Positions 1 through 8,741 of a stretch of 64,000 nt of DNA are shown here, one piece after another. Made by a program: the position numbers and the translations under genes. Numbering within the stretch: position 1 is the first letter of the stretch; every line of letters begins with the position of its first letter. The stretch comes from Streptomyces xanthochromogenes (GTDB lineage Bacteria; Actinomycetota; Actinomycetes; Streptomycetales; Streptomycetaceae), in NCBI RefSeq assembly GCF_014650455.1, contig NZ_BMUZ01000017.1, positions 1 to 64,000 on the forward strand, given 5' to 3'. The notes under the pieces are model-generated. The model made no database searches and was not told where the DNA came from. It saw only the letters and a program-made list of their open reading frames with translations.

Positions 1-915
1 GACCCCGGCCGGGCCGGTTTCGCCGAGGTGGAGCTCACCGCGGTGAACGTGAGCTGGTTCGGCGGCACCCGCCAACACCCGTTCACCGTCGCGGTGTTGA
101 GGTCCGGCGACCCGGCTCCGCAGGAGCTGCGCGGCACCTATCTACAGCCGTCGGTGTTCCCGCGCTGGGTCCTCGCGGTGGGTTCGATCCTGCTGGCGCT
201 GCTCGTGGTGTTCGTCATGATCTGGCTCCGGCACGACACCGGCGTCAAGAGCCAGGCCGCCGAGCAGGCGCCCGCCAAGCAGATACCGCTGCCGCAGGGC
301 TCCCAGAGCCCGCTGCCCTCCGCGCCGCCGTCCCCGTCGACCCAGCCGAGCCCGCCGCCGTCGGCCCCGGCACCCCCGGCGCCCAAGCCGAAGCCGGAGG
401 GTGGAGGTTCGGGTGGGGGCGGCGGTGGCGGTCCGAAGAAGCCGCAGTACGACCCGACCAAGCTGGTCCGCATCCAGTCCGGGCTCGGGATGTACCTGAC
501 GACGAAAACAACTGACAGTCGGGAGGGGCGGAACGTCACGACCTGGCGCGAGATCAAGGACAACCCGACGTGGGACCAGTACTGGTACGTCCGGCCGCTG
601 CCGCGCGACGAGTTCGCCTTCACCTCCTCCTCCGAACCGTGGGCAGTCGTCGACAACCTGCGTGAAGGCAACCAGATCCAGATGTGGGGAGCCGTCGGAC
701 GTGAAGCCAGCCTCACGAACGGGCAGATGACCAGCAACCAGAAGTGGTCGATCCAGCCGATCGACGGCGCGGACGGGTTCGTGAAGCTGGTCAGCAAGGA
801 CGACGGGTGGTGCATGTCCGACCTGTCCCCCAACGACAGTAAGCTCCAAGTCGCGGAGGTCCGCCCCTGCGGCGCCCTCCCGGCCGACCAGCAACGCTGG
901 CGCATAGTTTCCTGA
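1..915 (+). CDS. Membrane-anchored protein with C-terminal ricin-like domain (5' partial)
   Basis: The reading frame is open from the first base of the window, so the true N-terminus lies upstream; the GTG at 28 is only the first start-like codon. What is visible is the end of a soluble domain, one transmembrane helix (about residues 56-73 of the visible part, rich in Val, Leu and Ala), a long Pro/Ser/Ala-rich linker with a glycine run, and a final domain of about 150 residues. That domain carries the spaced aromatic motifs of a beta-trefoil lectin (QKWSI, then QQRWRIV at the very end). Ricin-type trefoils usually bind sugars or act as generic binding modules. The helix followed by a flexible linker suggests the lectin-like domain is displayed outside the cell. 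Function of the upstream part is unknown. Confidence 0.8.
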   Translation, partial: DPGRAGFAEVELTAVNVSWFGGTRQHPFTVAVLRSGDPAPQELRGTYLQPSVFPRWVLAVGSILLALLVVFVMIWLRHDTGVKSQAAEQAPAKQIPLPQGSQSPLPSAPPSPSTQPSPPPSAPAPPAPKPKPEGGGSGGGGGGGPKKPQYDPTKLVRIQSGLGMYLTTKTTDSREGRNVTTWREIKDNPTWDQYWYVRPLPRDEFAFTSSSEPWAVVDNLREGNQIQMWGAVGREASLTNGQMTSNQKWSIQPIDGADGFVKLVSKDDGWCMSDLSPNDSKLQVAEVRPCGALPADQQRWRIVS

Positions 916-1007
916 ACAGCTCGCGCATCGCGGCGGTCCGCCTCTCCACCGCCGCCGCGATGTGCGGCTCGACTGGGACGTCGAGGACCCTTGGTGAGAG
1001 CGGCCCG

Positions 1008-1078
1008 ATGGATCGGCCCGGCTATGGACGCCCGACTATGGACCGGCCCGGCTACGGACCTGTTCAGCCATGGACCGG
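1008..1078. repeat. Short degenerate tandem repeat, about 30-bp period
   Basis: A unit beginning ATGGAYCGGCCCGGCTAYGG occurs at 1008 and 1038, and a shortened copy (ATGGACCGG) at 1070. It lies between the ricin-like gene and the 3' end of the GlxA-type gene on the other strand. A short plus-strand reading frame runs through it (960-1157), but I see no evidence that it is expressed. Role unknown. Confidence 0.55.
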
Positions 1079-1079
1079 T

Positions 1080-2018
1080 TCAGCTGAAGCTACGGCGATA
1101 GGTGTGCGGGCTGACGCCGGTGGTCCTCTTGAACCGGTCGCGGAAGGCGGTGGGTGAGCCGAATCCGACCTGGGCGCCGATGCGTTCGACGGAGTGCGGC
1201 GTGGTCTCCAGGAGATGCTGGGCCTGGCGGATGCGCGCGCGATGGAGCCACTGCAGCGGAGTGGTGCCGGTCTGTTCGCGGAAGCGCCGAATGAGGGTCC
1301 GGGTACTCATCCCGGCGTGGGCGGCAATGGCGGCGAGGGTGAGATCGGAGCCCAGGTTGTCCTGCAACCAGGCCAGCAGCGGAGCGAGTACCGATCCCTG
1401 AGGGGCGGGCGCGTGAGGGTGGACGATGAACTGTGCTTGTCCGCCCTCGCGTTCCAGGGGCATGACGGACAGCCGGGCGGCATCGGCCGCGACGGCCGAG
1501 CCGTAGTCACGGCGGATCATGTGCAGGCACAGGTCGAGGCCCGCGGCGGCGCCGGCGGAGGTGAGGATCTGGCCGTTGTCGACGTACAGGACGTCCGGGT
1601 CCACCTCGATGTCCGGGTGGCCGGAGGCGAGGAGATCCGCCGCGGACCAGTGGGTGGTGGCACGCAGCCCGTCCAGGAGCCCGGTGGCGGCCAGGGGGAA
1701 GGTGCCCGAGCAGATGGAGGCGATGCGGGTGCCGTTCGCGGCGGCTGCGCGCAGCGCGTCACGGACGGCCGGAGGGAGCGGGGCCCCGGGGTCGGCGGTG
1801 CCGGGAACGATGATCGTGTCCGCGGTCTTGAGCGCCTCAAGTCCCCAGGGCACGCGCACGGTGAAGAGGCCCGCATCGATCTCCGGCCGTTCGGCGCAGA
1901 CGCGGACCTGATAGCCGGGGCGTCCGTCCGGGAGGCGGGTGCGGGAGAAGACCTCGATCGGGGTGGACAGATCGAAGGGGATCACCCGGTCCAGGGCGAG
2001 CAGGGCAACGGTGTGCAT
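1080..2018 (-). CDS. GlxA family transcriptional regulator (DJ-1/PfpI plus AraC-type HTH)
   Basis: 312 residues. The N-terminal half is a DJ-1/PfpI-like domain with the nucleophile-elbow motif SICSGTFPLA around Cys103. The C-terminal half is an AraC-type double helix-turn-helix (ACGMSTRTLIRRFREQTG-like region, ending VSPHTYRRSF). This is the standard GlxA architecture: a ligand-sensing domain that lost enzymatic function joined to a DNA-binding domain. The frame extends 29 codons further upstream, but the DJ-1 fold starts at MHTVALL, so the ATG at 2018 is preferred. It is divergent from another DJ-1 gene (2226-2915), which it probably controls. Confidence 0.9.
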   Translation of the reverse strand: MHTVALLALDRVIPFDLSTPIEVFSRTRLPDGRPGYQVRVCAERPEIDAGLFTVRVPWGLEALKTADTIIVPGTADPGAPLPPAVRDALRAAAANGTRIASICSGTFPLAATGLLDGLRATTHWSAADLLASGHPDIEVDPDVLYVDNGQILTSAGAAAGLDLCLHMIRRDYGSAVAADAARLSVMPLEREGGQAQFIVHPHAPAPQGSVLAPLLAWLQDNLGSDLTLAAIAAHAGMSTRTLIRRFREQTGTTPLQWLHRARIRQAQHLLETTPHSVERIGAQVGFGSPTAFRDRFKRTTGVSPHTYRRSFS

Positions 2019-2060
2019 GGCGAGAAGATACCCGCCCTCCAGGGCACATGACCCGCTTCG

Positions 2061-2115
2061 AGTGCTGTCAAGGTCACTATTCATGCAGCTCTGAGCGTGG
2101 TCCACAGTGCTGGCA
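2061..2115. promoter_or_regulatory. Direct repeat in the divergent GlxA / DJ-1 promoter region
   Basis: AGTGCTGTCA (2061-2070) and AGTGCTGGCA (2106-2115) differ by one base and are 45 bp apart in the 207-bp gap between the two divergent genes. AraC-family regulators typically bind direct repeats, so this pair is a candidate site for the adjacent GlxA-type protein. No convincing -10/-35 pair was identified. Confidence 0.35.
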
Positions 2116-2225
2116 GTATTCCGTTGGGACCTGTCACCAATGCCACTGGGGAGCGGGCCGACAGCCGGTTAGCGTCGGAAGCGATCCGGCACCGGATGCC
2201 GACCGCTCGCGAAGGGGCTTCGCCC

Positions 2226-2915
2226 ATGCACGCCCAGATCATCCTGTTCGACGGCTTCGATCCGCTCGACGTCATCGCCCCCTACGAAGTGCTGTACGCC
2301 GGCGGCACCGCCTCCGGCGGCGGCGTGAGTGTGGAGTTGGTCTCCGCGGAGGGACCGCGCGCCGTGGTCAGCGGCACCGGAGGCCTGGTACTGCACGCCA
2401 CGGCCGCCCTCGACCCCGCACGCGCGGGCCTGATCCTGGTCCCGGGCGCCTCGGGCCGTGTGGGAGAGCCCGGCGAGGTTCCCGACCACGACGTTCGGGC
2501 CGGGGAACGGCGGCAGGACGAAGCCGTCCCCGTACTGCTGGGCCGCACCCTGACGACCGAGTTGCCCACACTCCTGAAGGCGGCCAGGGACAATCCCGAG
2601 GTGACGCTCAGCGCGGTGTGCGGCGGCACACTCGTCCTGGCCATGGCGGGCCTACTCGACGGCCGTTATGCCACCACCCACCATCTGGGCCTGGACATGC
2701 TCGATGCCACCGGCGTCAACGCGGTGAACGCCCGCATCGTCGACGACGGCGACCTGATCACCGGGGCAGGTGTCACCTCCGGCCTCGACCTGGGCCTGTA
2801 CCTGCTGGAGCGGGAGGTGGGCCCCCGGATCGCCCACGCCGTCGAGGAAGTGTTCGCCCATGAGCGCCGTGGCACCGTCTGGCGCCGCGAAGGGCCCGTG
2901 CCCGCCCACCTCTGA
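2226..2915 (+). CDS. DJ-1/PfpI family protein
   Basis: 229 residues from the ATG at 2226, chosen because the DJ-1 fold begins there (MHAQIILFDGFDPLD) and a purine-rich AAGGGG lies upstream. The nucleophile elbow reads SAVCGGTLVLAMAGLLDGR, followed by the ATTHH and GAGVTSGLDL stretches typical of this superfamily. Unlike the divergent neighbour it has no DNA-binding domain, so it is either an enzyme (isonitrile-hydratase-like or glyoxalase-like) or a sensor. An insertion rich in charged residues (GEPGEVPDHDVRAGERRQDE) sits mid-protein. It leads a likely operon with 2970-3296 and 3293-3748. Confidence 0.85.
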   Translation: MHAQIILFDGFDPLDVIAPYEVLYAGGTASGGGVSVELVSAEGPRAVVSGTGGLVLHATAALDPARAGLILVPGASGRVGEPGEVPDHDVRAGERRQDEAVPVLLGRTLTTELPTLLKAARDNPEVTLSAVCGGTLVLAMAGLLDGRYATTHHLGLDMLDATGVNAVNARIVDDGDLITGAGVTSGLDLGLYLLEREVGPRIAHAVEEVFAHERRGTVWRREGPVPAHL

Positions 2916-2969
2916 CCACCCATTCCGCCCGCGCTTCAACCGCACCGCACTCGCACTAAGGAACGCATC

Positions 2970-3296
2970 ATGGCCGCAGAAGGCCTCTGGGACCTGACCA
3001 TCTCCACCCCGGTCGGCAGGATCGACGCCGTGATCGAACTCGCCCGGCAGGCCGGTGTCCTGACCGGAGCAGCCCACGGGGCAGGAGAGAACGTCCCGCT
3101 CGACGACATCACCCTCGACGGCGACCGACTCACCTGGAACCAGGCCATCACCAAGCCCCTGCGCCTGAACCTGGCCTTCGCCGTCACGGTCGACGGCGAC
3201 ACCCTCACCGGCACGTCCAGGGCAGGACGTCTCCCTGCCTCGAAGGTCATCGGCCGGCGCCGTGCTGTCCCGTCGGCCGCGGACGACCGGGCATGA
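2970..3296 (+). CDS. Small hypothetical protein, possible ligand-binding barrel
   Basis: 108 residues with a clear ATG after AAGGAACG. The pattern WDLTISTPVGR ... GVLTGAAHG ... LTWNQAI ... AFAVTVDGDTLTGTSRAG alternates hydrophobic and polar residues as expected for an antiparallel beta barrel or sandwich. I do not recognise a characterised family. Its stop codon overlaps the start of the next gene (ATGA at 3293), and it follows the DJ-1 gene by 54 bp, so the three are probably co-transcribed. Confidence 0.75.
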   Translation: MAAEGLWDLTISTPVGRIDAVIELARQAGVLTGAAHGAGENVPLDDITLDGDRLTWNQAITKPLRLNLAFAVTVDGDTLTGTSRAGRLPASKVIGRRRAVPSAADDRA

Positions 3297-3748
3297 CGAA
3301 ACTCCTCCTCTCCCTGCACGTCTTGGCCGCGGTACTGGCCGTAGGACCAGTCACGGTCGCCGCGAGCATGTTCCCCCAAGCGCTGCGTCGCGCTCACAGC
3401 ACGCCGGACGACCCTGAAGCGCTCGCGACCCTGCGCACCTTGCACCGCATCTGCCGCGTCTACGCCGGCATCGGCATGGCGGTTCCCCTCTTCGGGTTCG
3501 CCACGGCCAGCAGCCTCGGCGTCCTCGGTAGCGGGTGGCTGATCACCTCGATCGTCCTGACCGCCGCAGCGGCCGCCGTCCTGGGTCTGCTGATTCTTCC
3601 CGCCCAGGACAACGCCCTGACCGCCGCGCAGGTCGTCGGCCCCAACCTCGCTGCCCGACTCGCCATGCTCACCGGCGTCTTCAACCTGCTGTGGGCAACC
3701 GTCACCGTTCTGATGATCGTCCGCCCCGGCTCCACCACGGGAGCGTGA
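3293..3748 (+). CDS. Small integral membrane protein (DUF2269-like)
   Basis: 151 residues with four hydrophobic segments: residues 3-25, about 60-80, 83-105 and 125-145. The N-terminal pattern (LLLSLHVLAAVLAVGP) resembles the DUF2269 family of predicted inner-membrane proteins. It starts within the stop codon of the upstream gene (ATGA overlap), so it is translationally coupled and last in the DJ-1 operon. Function is unknown; its link to a GlxA-controlled operon suggests a role in a stress or redox response, which is inference only. Confidence 0.75.
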   Translation: MTKLLLSLHVLAAVLAVGPVTVAASMFPQALRRAHSTPDDPEALATLRTLHRICRVYAGIGMAVPLFGFATASSLGVLGSGWLITSIVLTAAAAAVLGLLILPAQDNALTAAQVVGPNLAARLAMLTGVFNLLWATVTVLMIVRPGSTTGA

Positions 3749-4086
3749 CGATACGTGGCGCACCGCACGATGCGGCGCACGTCGAACGTGGCCCAACTCC
3801 TATGGCACAGCTGTCATAGGGGTCGAGGCCATCGCTTTCGTGCATGCGGATCACATGCGCGGAGGAGGTCGCGGCACGCGGGAGAACGAATCCGACCGGG
3901 GCTGCGTTCCTGCGCGCGGCGGGCTCTCCGCCCCGGGACTCCTTCGTCCAGGACGTCCGGATCCATTGGACCGTGATCTCCACGGCGCTCCCCTTCCGAC
4001 CCGTCGAGGAAGCAACTCTACGTCTGTGGCCGAGAGTCACCGGGGCTCCCCGACGGGTACGGGGCGTAGTTATGGAAAGACCATCA

Positions 4087-4196
4087 CGGCACCGAACTAC
4101 TCTTCCAGGTCCTGACCGAACGAGAAGAGGAAGACCGGCGTCGCCATTTCCTCCAACAAGTCGTTCGGCGGCTGGACCAACACCTCCTCCCCCCAA
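4087..4196 (+). pseudogene. Frameshifted remnant of an IstB-like (IS21-type) ATP-binding protein
   Basis: Two plus-strand frames together spell the C-terminal part of an IstB-like transposition helper. The first gives HGTELLFQVLTEREE (about 4087-4130). After a one-base shift the second gives KTGVAISSNKSFGGWT (about 4131-4178). IstB-like proteins carry LLFQVLTEREE followed by a SN.SF.GW segment at this place. Both the start and the end are missing and the reading breaks down into a C-run near 4190. The rest of the 450-bp gap (3749-4086) shows no recognisable gene. Confidence 0.55.
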
Positions 4197-4200
4197 ACGG

Positions 4201-4713
4201 TCATCCCAGCCACGCGGCGAGAATCGCGTAGTCGCTATCGGTGAGGCCAAGGCGGGCATCAACCCGGTGGACCAAGGCGCGTCCCCGATGATGGGAGGCG
4301 ATCCAGGCGCGATCTGTCTCTGTGACCTCGTCGTCGACCCATACGAACGGCCGTCCTGCCGACCAGTCGACAAGAGTGCGGGTCTTCCAGTGCAGCCCGT
4401 CGCGTTCGTCCTGAACATCGATTTCTGTCGGCTCCGGCCAGGCAACCACGGCGAGCCGCTGAAGACCGAGCAGCGGAGAGATGCATTCGTTTGCCTCATC
4501 CATCCACGTGGTGGCCCAGACCACCTCACAGGGAAGCGCGGCCAACTTGGCCCCGTGTTGAGGATTGATCCTGGTCAGGAGTGGGTTCGCATAGTCCCCA
4601 TGCAGATCGGGACCGACGTCATAGGTTGGATACTGCTGCGACTCCGCCCCGAACGGGATCAGCGGTCCATCGACATCGAGGAACAGCAGCGGAAGCTGCG
4701 CAGAGCCAGTCAC
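4201..4713 (-). CDS. HAD-domain protein
   Basis: 170 residues from a GTG at 4713 (MTGSAQLPLLFLDVDG...). The N-terminal DVDGPLIPF is HAD motif I with the catalytic Asp-x-Asp pair, followed by VVWATTWMDEAN (motif II region with Thr) and FVWVDDEVTE (acidic motif IV). The protein is short and capless, as in a group of small actinobacterial HAD proteins of unknown substrate. The frame stays open 87 codons further upstream, but that part is Pro/Arg-rich and unlike coding sequence, so the start next to motif I is preferred; the ribosome site there is weak. Confidence 0.75.
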   Translation of the reverse strand: MTGSAQLPLLFLDVDGPLIPFGAESQQYPTYDVGPDLHGDYANPLLTRINPQHGAKLAALPCEVVWATTWMDEANECISPLLGLQRLAVVAWPEPTEIDVQDERDGLHWKTRTLVDWSAGRPFVWVDDEVTETDRAWIASHHRGRALVHRVDARLGLTDSDYAILAAWLG

Positions 4714-4964
4714 AGCAGCACAGGATAGCGAGGCTCTCACCGCCGGTCGCCCCACGAGAGGCCTGCTGACGTGCTGCGGCGGTGGCAATGGTGGAGGCGT
4801 CTCCACCATGCCAGCGTGAAGTTCAGTACGGCAGGCGAGGACAGCCGAAGGGGGCCAGGCCAGTACTCCAGCTGGGGATCGTGACTTTCGTAGTGCGTGT
4901 CGCCGGGCGGGAGCGACCGGCTTGGGCGTACTGGCTGCCGGGGGCTGGCGCGTAGGGTGCCGGG

Positions 4965-5897
4965 ATGATCGCAATGCCGGAGGAGTTCGCGCGGAGCACC
5001 GTCGACCGCGAGGGGGATGCCGGGGCGGCCTGGCTCGCCGAACTACCCGCGATCGTGGGCGAGTTGCTGGAGCGCTGGGGGTGCGTGCCCGATGGCGACG
5101 TCATGCATGGGGGCGTCGGCGTCATCGTTCCGGTACGGCGGCGGAATGAGGAGAGCTCCGTGCTGAAGGTGTCGTTTCCGCACCCCGGCAATGTCCATGA
5201 GCCTGATGCGTTCGTTGCGTGGAGTGGTTGCGGCGCCGTCCTTCTGCATGAGCGCGACGACGGGCGGTTCGCGATGCTGTTGGAGCGGGTTCAGCCGTCG
5301 ACCCTGGCAGAGGTCGAGGACGGCGACGAGATCGCAAGGGTCGCCGGGCGGCTCAATCGACGCCTGGCCATCCCCGCGCCACCCGGCCTCCCTCGGCTGT
5401 GTGAGCAGGCCGATGCCTGGGAGAAGCAACTGCGCGAGGACGCCGAGGAACTGTCCCATGCATTGCCGCGCCAGGTACTGGATGCCGCCGTAGCGACCGT
5501 TCGGGAACTGGGACGGGCGCAGCCGGACACTCTCGTCCACGGCGACCTCCACGCCCGGAACATCCTGCGCGCCTGGCGCGAGCCGTGGCTCGCGGTCGAC
5601 CCCAAGGGGTACGTCGGAGATCCCGCCTACGACGGCGGCACACTGCTGAAGTCCCGCGCGCTGACTCTCCTCGAAGCAGATGACCTGCGCAAGGCTGTCC
5701 ACCGCCTCCTGGACGTCTTCACCGAGGCGGCGGATCTAGACCGCGAACGCGTCCGGCGATGGGCCCAGTTCCATGCCGTCCAGGCCGCGTTCTGGGGCCG
5801 CCGCCATGGTTTTCGTGCGGCCCGCAGCGGACCACGACTGGACTGGCTCACCCAATTCGCCGACCACCTGGCTGAGTTGCTCACCATACGCTCGTAG
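4965..5897 (+). CDS. Aminoglycoside/hydroxyurea-type phosphotransferase
   Basis: 310 residues. The kinase signature TLVHGDLHARNILRA (around residues 189-203) gives the catalytic Asp and the metal-binding Asn, and VDPKGYVGDPAYDGG supplies the second acidic motif. The combination HGDLH...N plus DPKG..GDPAYD is typical of the APH(6)/hydroxyurea phosphotransferase family, which inactivates streptomycin-like aminoglycosides or hydroxyurea by phosphorylation. Full length for the family. Whether this copy confers resistance cannot be told from sequence; it stands alone between two minus-strand genes. Confidence 0.85.
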   Translation: MIAMPEEFARSTVDREGDAGAAWLAELPAIVGELLERWGCVPDGDVMHGGVGVIVPVRRRNEESSVLKVSFPHPGNVHEPDAFVAWSGCGAVLLHERDDGRFAMLLERVQPSTLAEVEDGDEIARVAGRLNRRLAIPAPPGLPRLCEQADAWEKQLREDAEELSHALPRQVLDAAVATVRELGRAQPDTLVHGDLHARNILRAWREPWLAVDPKGYVGDPAYDGGTLLKSRALTLLEADDLRKAVHRLLDVFTEAADLDRERVRRWAQFHAVQAAFWGRRHGFRAARSGPRLDWLTQFADHLAELLTIRS

Positions 5898-6012
5898 CGC
5901 GTGACTGTGCCGGCCGGTTCCGGCGAGTGACGAGTACGTCGACGGCATCGTGCCGCTCACTGCCGCACAGCGAGTCGGCGCCGACCACCGGCCCACAGAA
6001 CTGACGGAAAGA

Positions 6013-7407
6013 TCAGTCGGCATGGGAGCCGGGCGAGCGGTGGCGCCGCTGGTAGTCCCAGTACCCGAGAAGGCGATGGTCCTCCTGACCGCCGCCATCG
6101 ACCTCGCCGAATCCCGGCGGAAGTTCGCCCACGCGCTCCCAGGCATCATCGGTGCGTGGATCGTCCCGGCGAGCCAACGCGTAGACGATCTCCAGGCGTA
6201 CGAGCTGCTCGCCATGGTCCAGCACCGAGACCAGGGCATCGGTGACCGCACTCGTCCGGTCATTGCTTGCGCCCAACGCGATGGCCGCTTGAGCCCGGAC
6301 ATCACAGTCGGAGTCGTTGACCAAATCCAGCAGAGCCTCGCGGAAAGCCGGTGTGAAGTGTGCAGCCAGCTCACCTGCGGTGGCCCACCGGACATCGGGT
6401 ACGGGGTCACGTGACAGGGCGAGCAGCGCGACGGCGACGGCGTCGGTCGGCGGGACGTCGCGGGAGAACAAGTCGGGAATTCGGCGGCGCACCCGCGGAT
6501 CGGGATGGTCGGCGTACCGCAGACCGATGGCCTCCTGGTCAGGATGTTCATGGTCGGCAAAAACTTCCAGAACCCAGGAAAGTACCAGTCCATCAGGTTC
6601 TTCAAGGGCCCAGACGGCGAGGCACTCGGCGTCCTGCCCGGTATCCCCACTCTGGTTCAGGAGGCCGACTTGCACCGAGAAGTTCCGGGACCACATGACA
6701 TCGGCGAGCAAGATGCGGTGGACGGGATCGGGATGATTTCGGAGAGCGTTCAAAGCGAACCGGTCCTGTGGAGAGCGACGGCCTGCGAGGGCCGTCGAGG
6801 CGGCGAACCAGTTGACCTGGGTCTTCTCCGGGATGCTGTACAGGACTGCGCGTGCGGCCAGCTCCAGCACCGGCGTCATGATCCCGAAACATTCTTCCAG
6901 GAAGGTGAGAATGGCGCTGTGGCCCGCCCGGCAGGTGAGCCCTCCGAGGCAGAACTCCTCGACGTCCGAGTACCTTCCGTCACGGACATGTCGGTGAACT
7001 GCCGCGCCCGACGCCCCTGTTCTGCGGCGCAGCTCCTCTTCGGCTCCCGTCTCCATCCAGTGCCGCGCGAGGCTGAGGAGCCGATGTTGGACAACCTCGG
7101 GAAGCCGCCGTCGAGGGGCGTCGCCGATCAGGGCATCGACCAGTGCCGGCGACCCCGAGTCCACGGCGCGCACCAGCGGCGTCGTACCGTCGGCCAGCTC
7201 TCGGTCGGCGTCAGCGCCGCCCTCCGTCAGCGCCTCCGCGCTCTCATCGTCGAACCCCGCGACGGCCACACACAAGAGCGGGAGGCCTTCAGGACTTTGG
7301 GCGTTCGGGTCGGCACCTTGCGCGAGCAGGGCCTTGACCCGCTTGGCATCCTTGGCAGTCACGGCTGCCACGAGTTGGTTGGCCACTTCATGTGGTGGCG
7401 TCGGCAT
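6013..7407 (-). CDS. Ankyrin- and HEAT-repeat protein
   Basis: 464 residues, ATG at 7407 preceded by GGGGAG at 6 nt. The N-terminus holds ankyrin-like repeats (KRVKALLAQGADPNAQSPEG, then ADRELADGTTPLVRAV). The C-terminal half shows HEAT-type helices with repeated HPDPRVRRRIPDL, DPVPDVRWATAGEL and DSDCDVRAQAAIAL units. Such all-repeat proteins are protein-binding scaffolds; no catalytic motif is visible and no signal peptide. It is separated from its neighbours and may be a single-gene unit. Confidence 0.85.
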   Translation of the reverse strand: MPTPPHEVANQLVAAVTAKDAKRVKALLAQGADPNAQSPEGLPLLCVAVAGFDDESAEALTEGGADADRELADGTTPLVRAVDSGSPALVDALIGDAPRRRLPEVVQHRLLSLARHWMETGAEEELRRRTGASGAAVHRHVRDGRYSDVEEFCLGGLTCRAGHSAILTFLEECFGIMTPVLELAARAVLYSIPEKTQVNWFAASTALAGRRSPQDRFALNALRNHPDPVHRILLADVMWSRNFSVQVGLLNQSGDTGQDAECLAVWALEEPDGLVLSWVLEVFADHEHPDQEAIGLRYADHPDPRVRRRIPDLFSRDVPPTDAVAVALLALSRDPVPDVRWATAGELAAHFTPAFREALLDLVNDSDCDVRAQAAIALGASNDRTSAVTDALVSVLDHGEQLVRLEIVYALARRDDPRTDDAWERVGELPPGFGEVDGGGQEDHRLLGYWDYQRRHRSPGSHAD

Positions 7408-7540
7408 CCATCTCCCCGGTGTCCTGCGGCACAGTAGCCGTGCCGGGTGCGGTGATCACCCCATTTCTTCGGCCACCGCGACGCGACCAACTCCCCGCGC
7501 AAACAGCCCTGTTCCCGGGGGCAACGCACGCCGAACCGCG

Positions 7541-8611
7541 TCACGTATCTGCGGACCGGACCTGCTGATCCCCAGAGGGGGGCGGTGCGGAGCCGGTGGT
7601 GGCCGAGCGGAAGGCCCTTCGGTAGGCGGACGGGGTGAGGTCCAGGGCGGTGCGCATATGCTGCCGCAGGTTGGTGCCGCTGCCCAGGCCGGCCCTGGCG
7701 GCGATGTCGTCGACTGGCAGTTCGGTCGACTCCAGCAGATGGCGTACGTGTGCCAGGCGGGCCGAGGCGAGCCATTCGGCCGGGGAGAGTCCGGTTTCCT
7801 GCCGGAAGCGCCTGGTGAAGGTCCGCACGCTCATATGACAGTGGGCCGCGAGGTCTGTGAGGGACAGCCGCCGATCCAGGTGCTCCGTCATCAACGTCCG
7901 CGCCCCGGCCGTCGAAGTGCCCGCGTCCTCCCGGACCGGGTGCTCGATGTACTGCGCCTGCCCTCCGTCTCTCATGGGCGCGACGACGTTGTACCGCGCG
8001 ACCTGGTTCGCCACCGAACTGCCGTGGTCCTCCCGGACCAGGTGCAGGCACAGGTCAATGGCGGCCGCGCCGCCGGCGGACGTCAGGATGCCGCGATCGG
8101 CGATGTAGAGCGGGTCGGTGTCGAGGTCGACTGTGGGAAAGAGCCGCCTGAACTGCTGCGCGTAGCGCCAGTGCGTCGCCGCCCGGCGGCTTTCCAGCAG
8201 GCCCGCGGCCGCGAGGACGAACGAGCCGGTACACAGGGACACCATCCGGGCGCGGCGCCGGGCCGCGCGGCGCAACGCTTCGGCGACGGAAGCGTCCACA
8301 GTGCCGGCGTCCAGCACCTCCGGGCAGCGGGTGCCGGCGACGATCACCGTGTCGGCGTGCTCCAGCACGGACAGGTCGCCCTGCGGCGTGACGCCGTACC
8401 CGTTCACCGTCGGTACCGGGGAGCCGTCCGGGGTGAGGGTGCGCACCTCGTAGGCCGCGGCGCCCGTGCGGGTTTCGACAGCGGCGAGCATCTGGGCGGG
8501 GATGCTCAGGTCGAAGGCCACCACCGGTGCGAGGGCCAGGACGGCCACGCGGTGTGGTGTCGCAGCAGATGAGCCCGTTCGACCTCGCGGTCGTGGGTGA
8601 GGCGCAGTCAT
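7541..8611 (-). CDS. GlxA family transcriptional regulator (second copy)
   Basis: 356 residues from the ATG at 8611 (an ATG 6 codons upstream is also possible). DJ-1-like domain with the elbow MVSLCTGSFVLAAAGLLE, then an AraC-type HTH (CHMSVRTFTRRFRQETG ... AGLGSGTNLRQHMR). It is a paralogue of the regulator at 1080-2018, with the same domain order. It is divergent from an esterase gene (8742-9755), the obvious candidate target. An inverted repeat lies between the two genes. Confidence 0.9.
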   Translation of the reverse strand: MTAPHPRPRGRTGSSAATPHRVAVLALAPVVAFDLSIPAQMLAAVETRTGAAAYEVRTLTPDGSPVPTVNGYGVTPQGDLSVLEHADTVIVAGTRCPEVLDAGTVDASVAEALRRAARRRARMVSLCTGSFVLAAAGLLESRRAATHWRYAQQFRRLFPTVDLDTDPLYIADRGILTSAGGAAAIDLCLHLVREDHGSSVANQVARYNVVAPMRDGGQAQYIEHPVREDAGTSTAGARTLMTEHLDRRLSLTDLAAHCHMSVRTFTRRFRQETGLSPAEWLASARLAHVRHLLESTELPVDDIAARAGLGSGTNLRQHMRTALDLTPSAYRRAFRSATTGSAPPPSGDQQVRSADT

Positions 8612-8624
8612 GGCCCAATAGTTG

Positions 8625-8653
8625 CACATAGTGGCTCTCGGGCCACTTATGTG
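8625..8653. promoter_or_regulatory. Inverted repeat in the regulator/esterase divergent promoter region
   Basis: CACATAGTGGC (8625-8635) faces GCCACTTATGTG (8642-8653); the arms match apart from one extra base. It begins 14 bp upstream of the regulator start and 90-120 bp upstream of the esterase. A candidate operator for the GlxA-type protein and its autoregulation. Confidence 0.45.
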
Positions 8654-8741
8654 CCGTTCATGATCGGCAGAGACTGAGATCAGTTCCGCACAACAGACCG
8701 GGCAGCGCCCGGTCGAACACCCGGAAGGTGCTCATCCAGCC

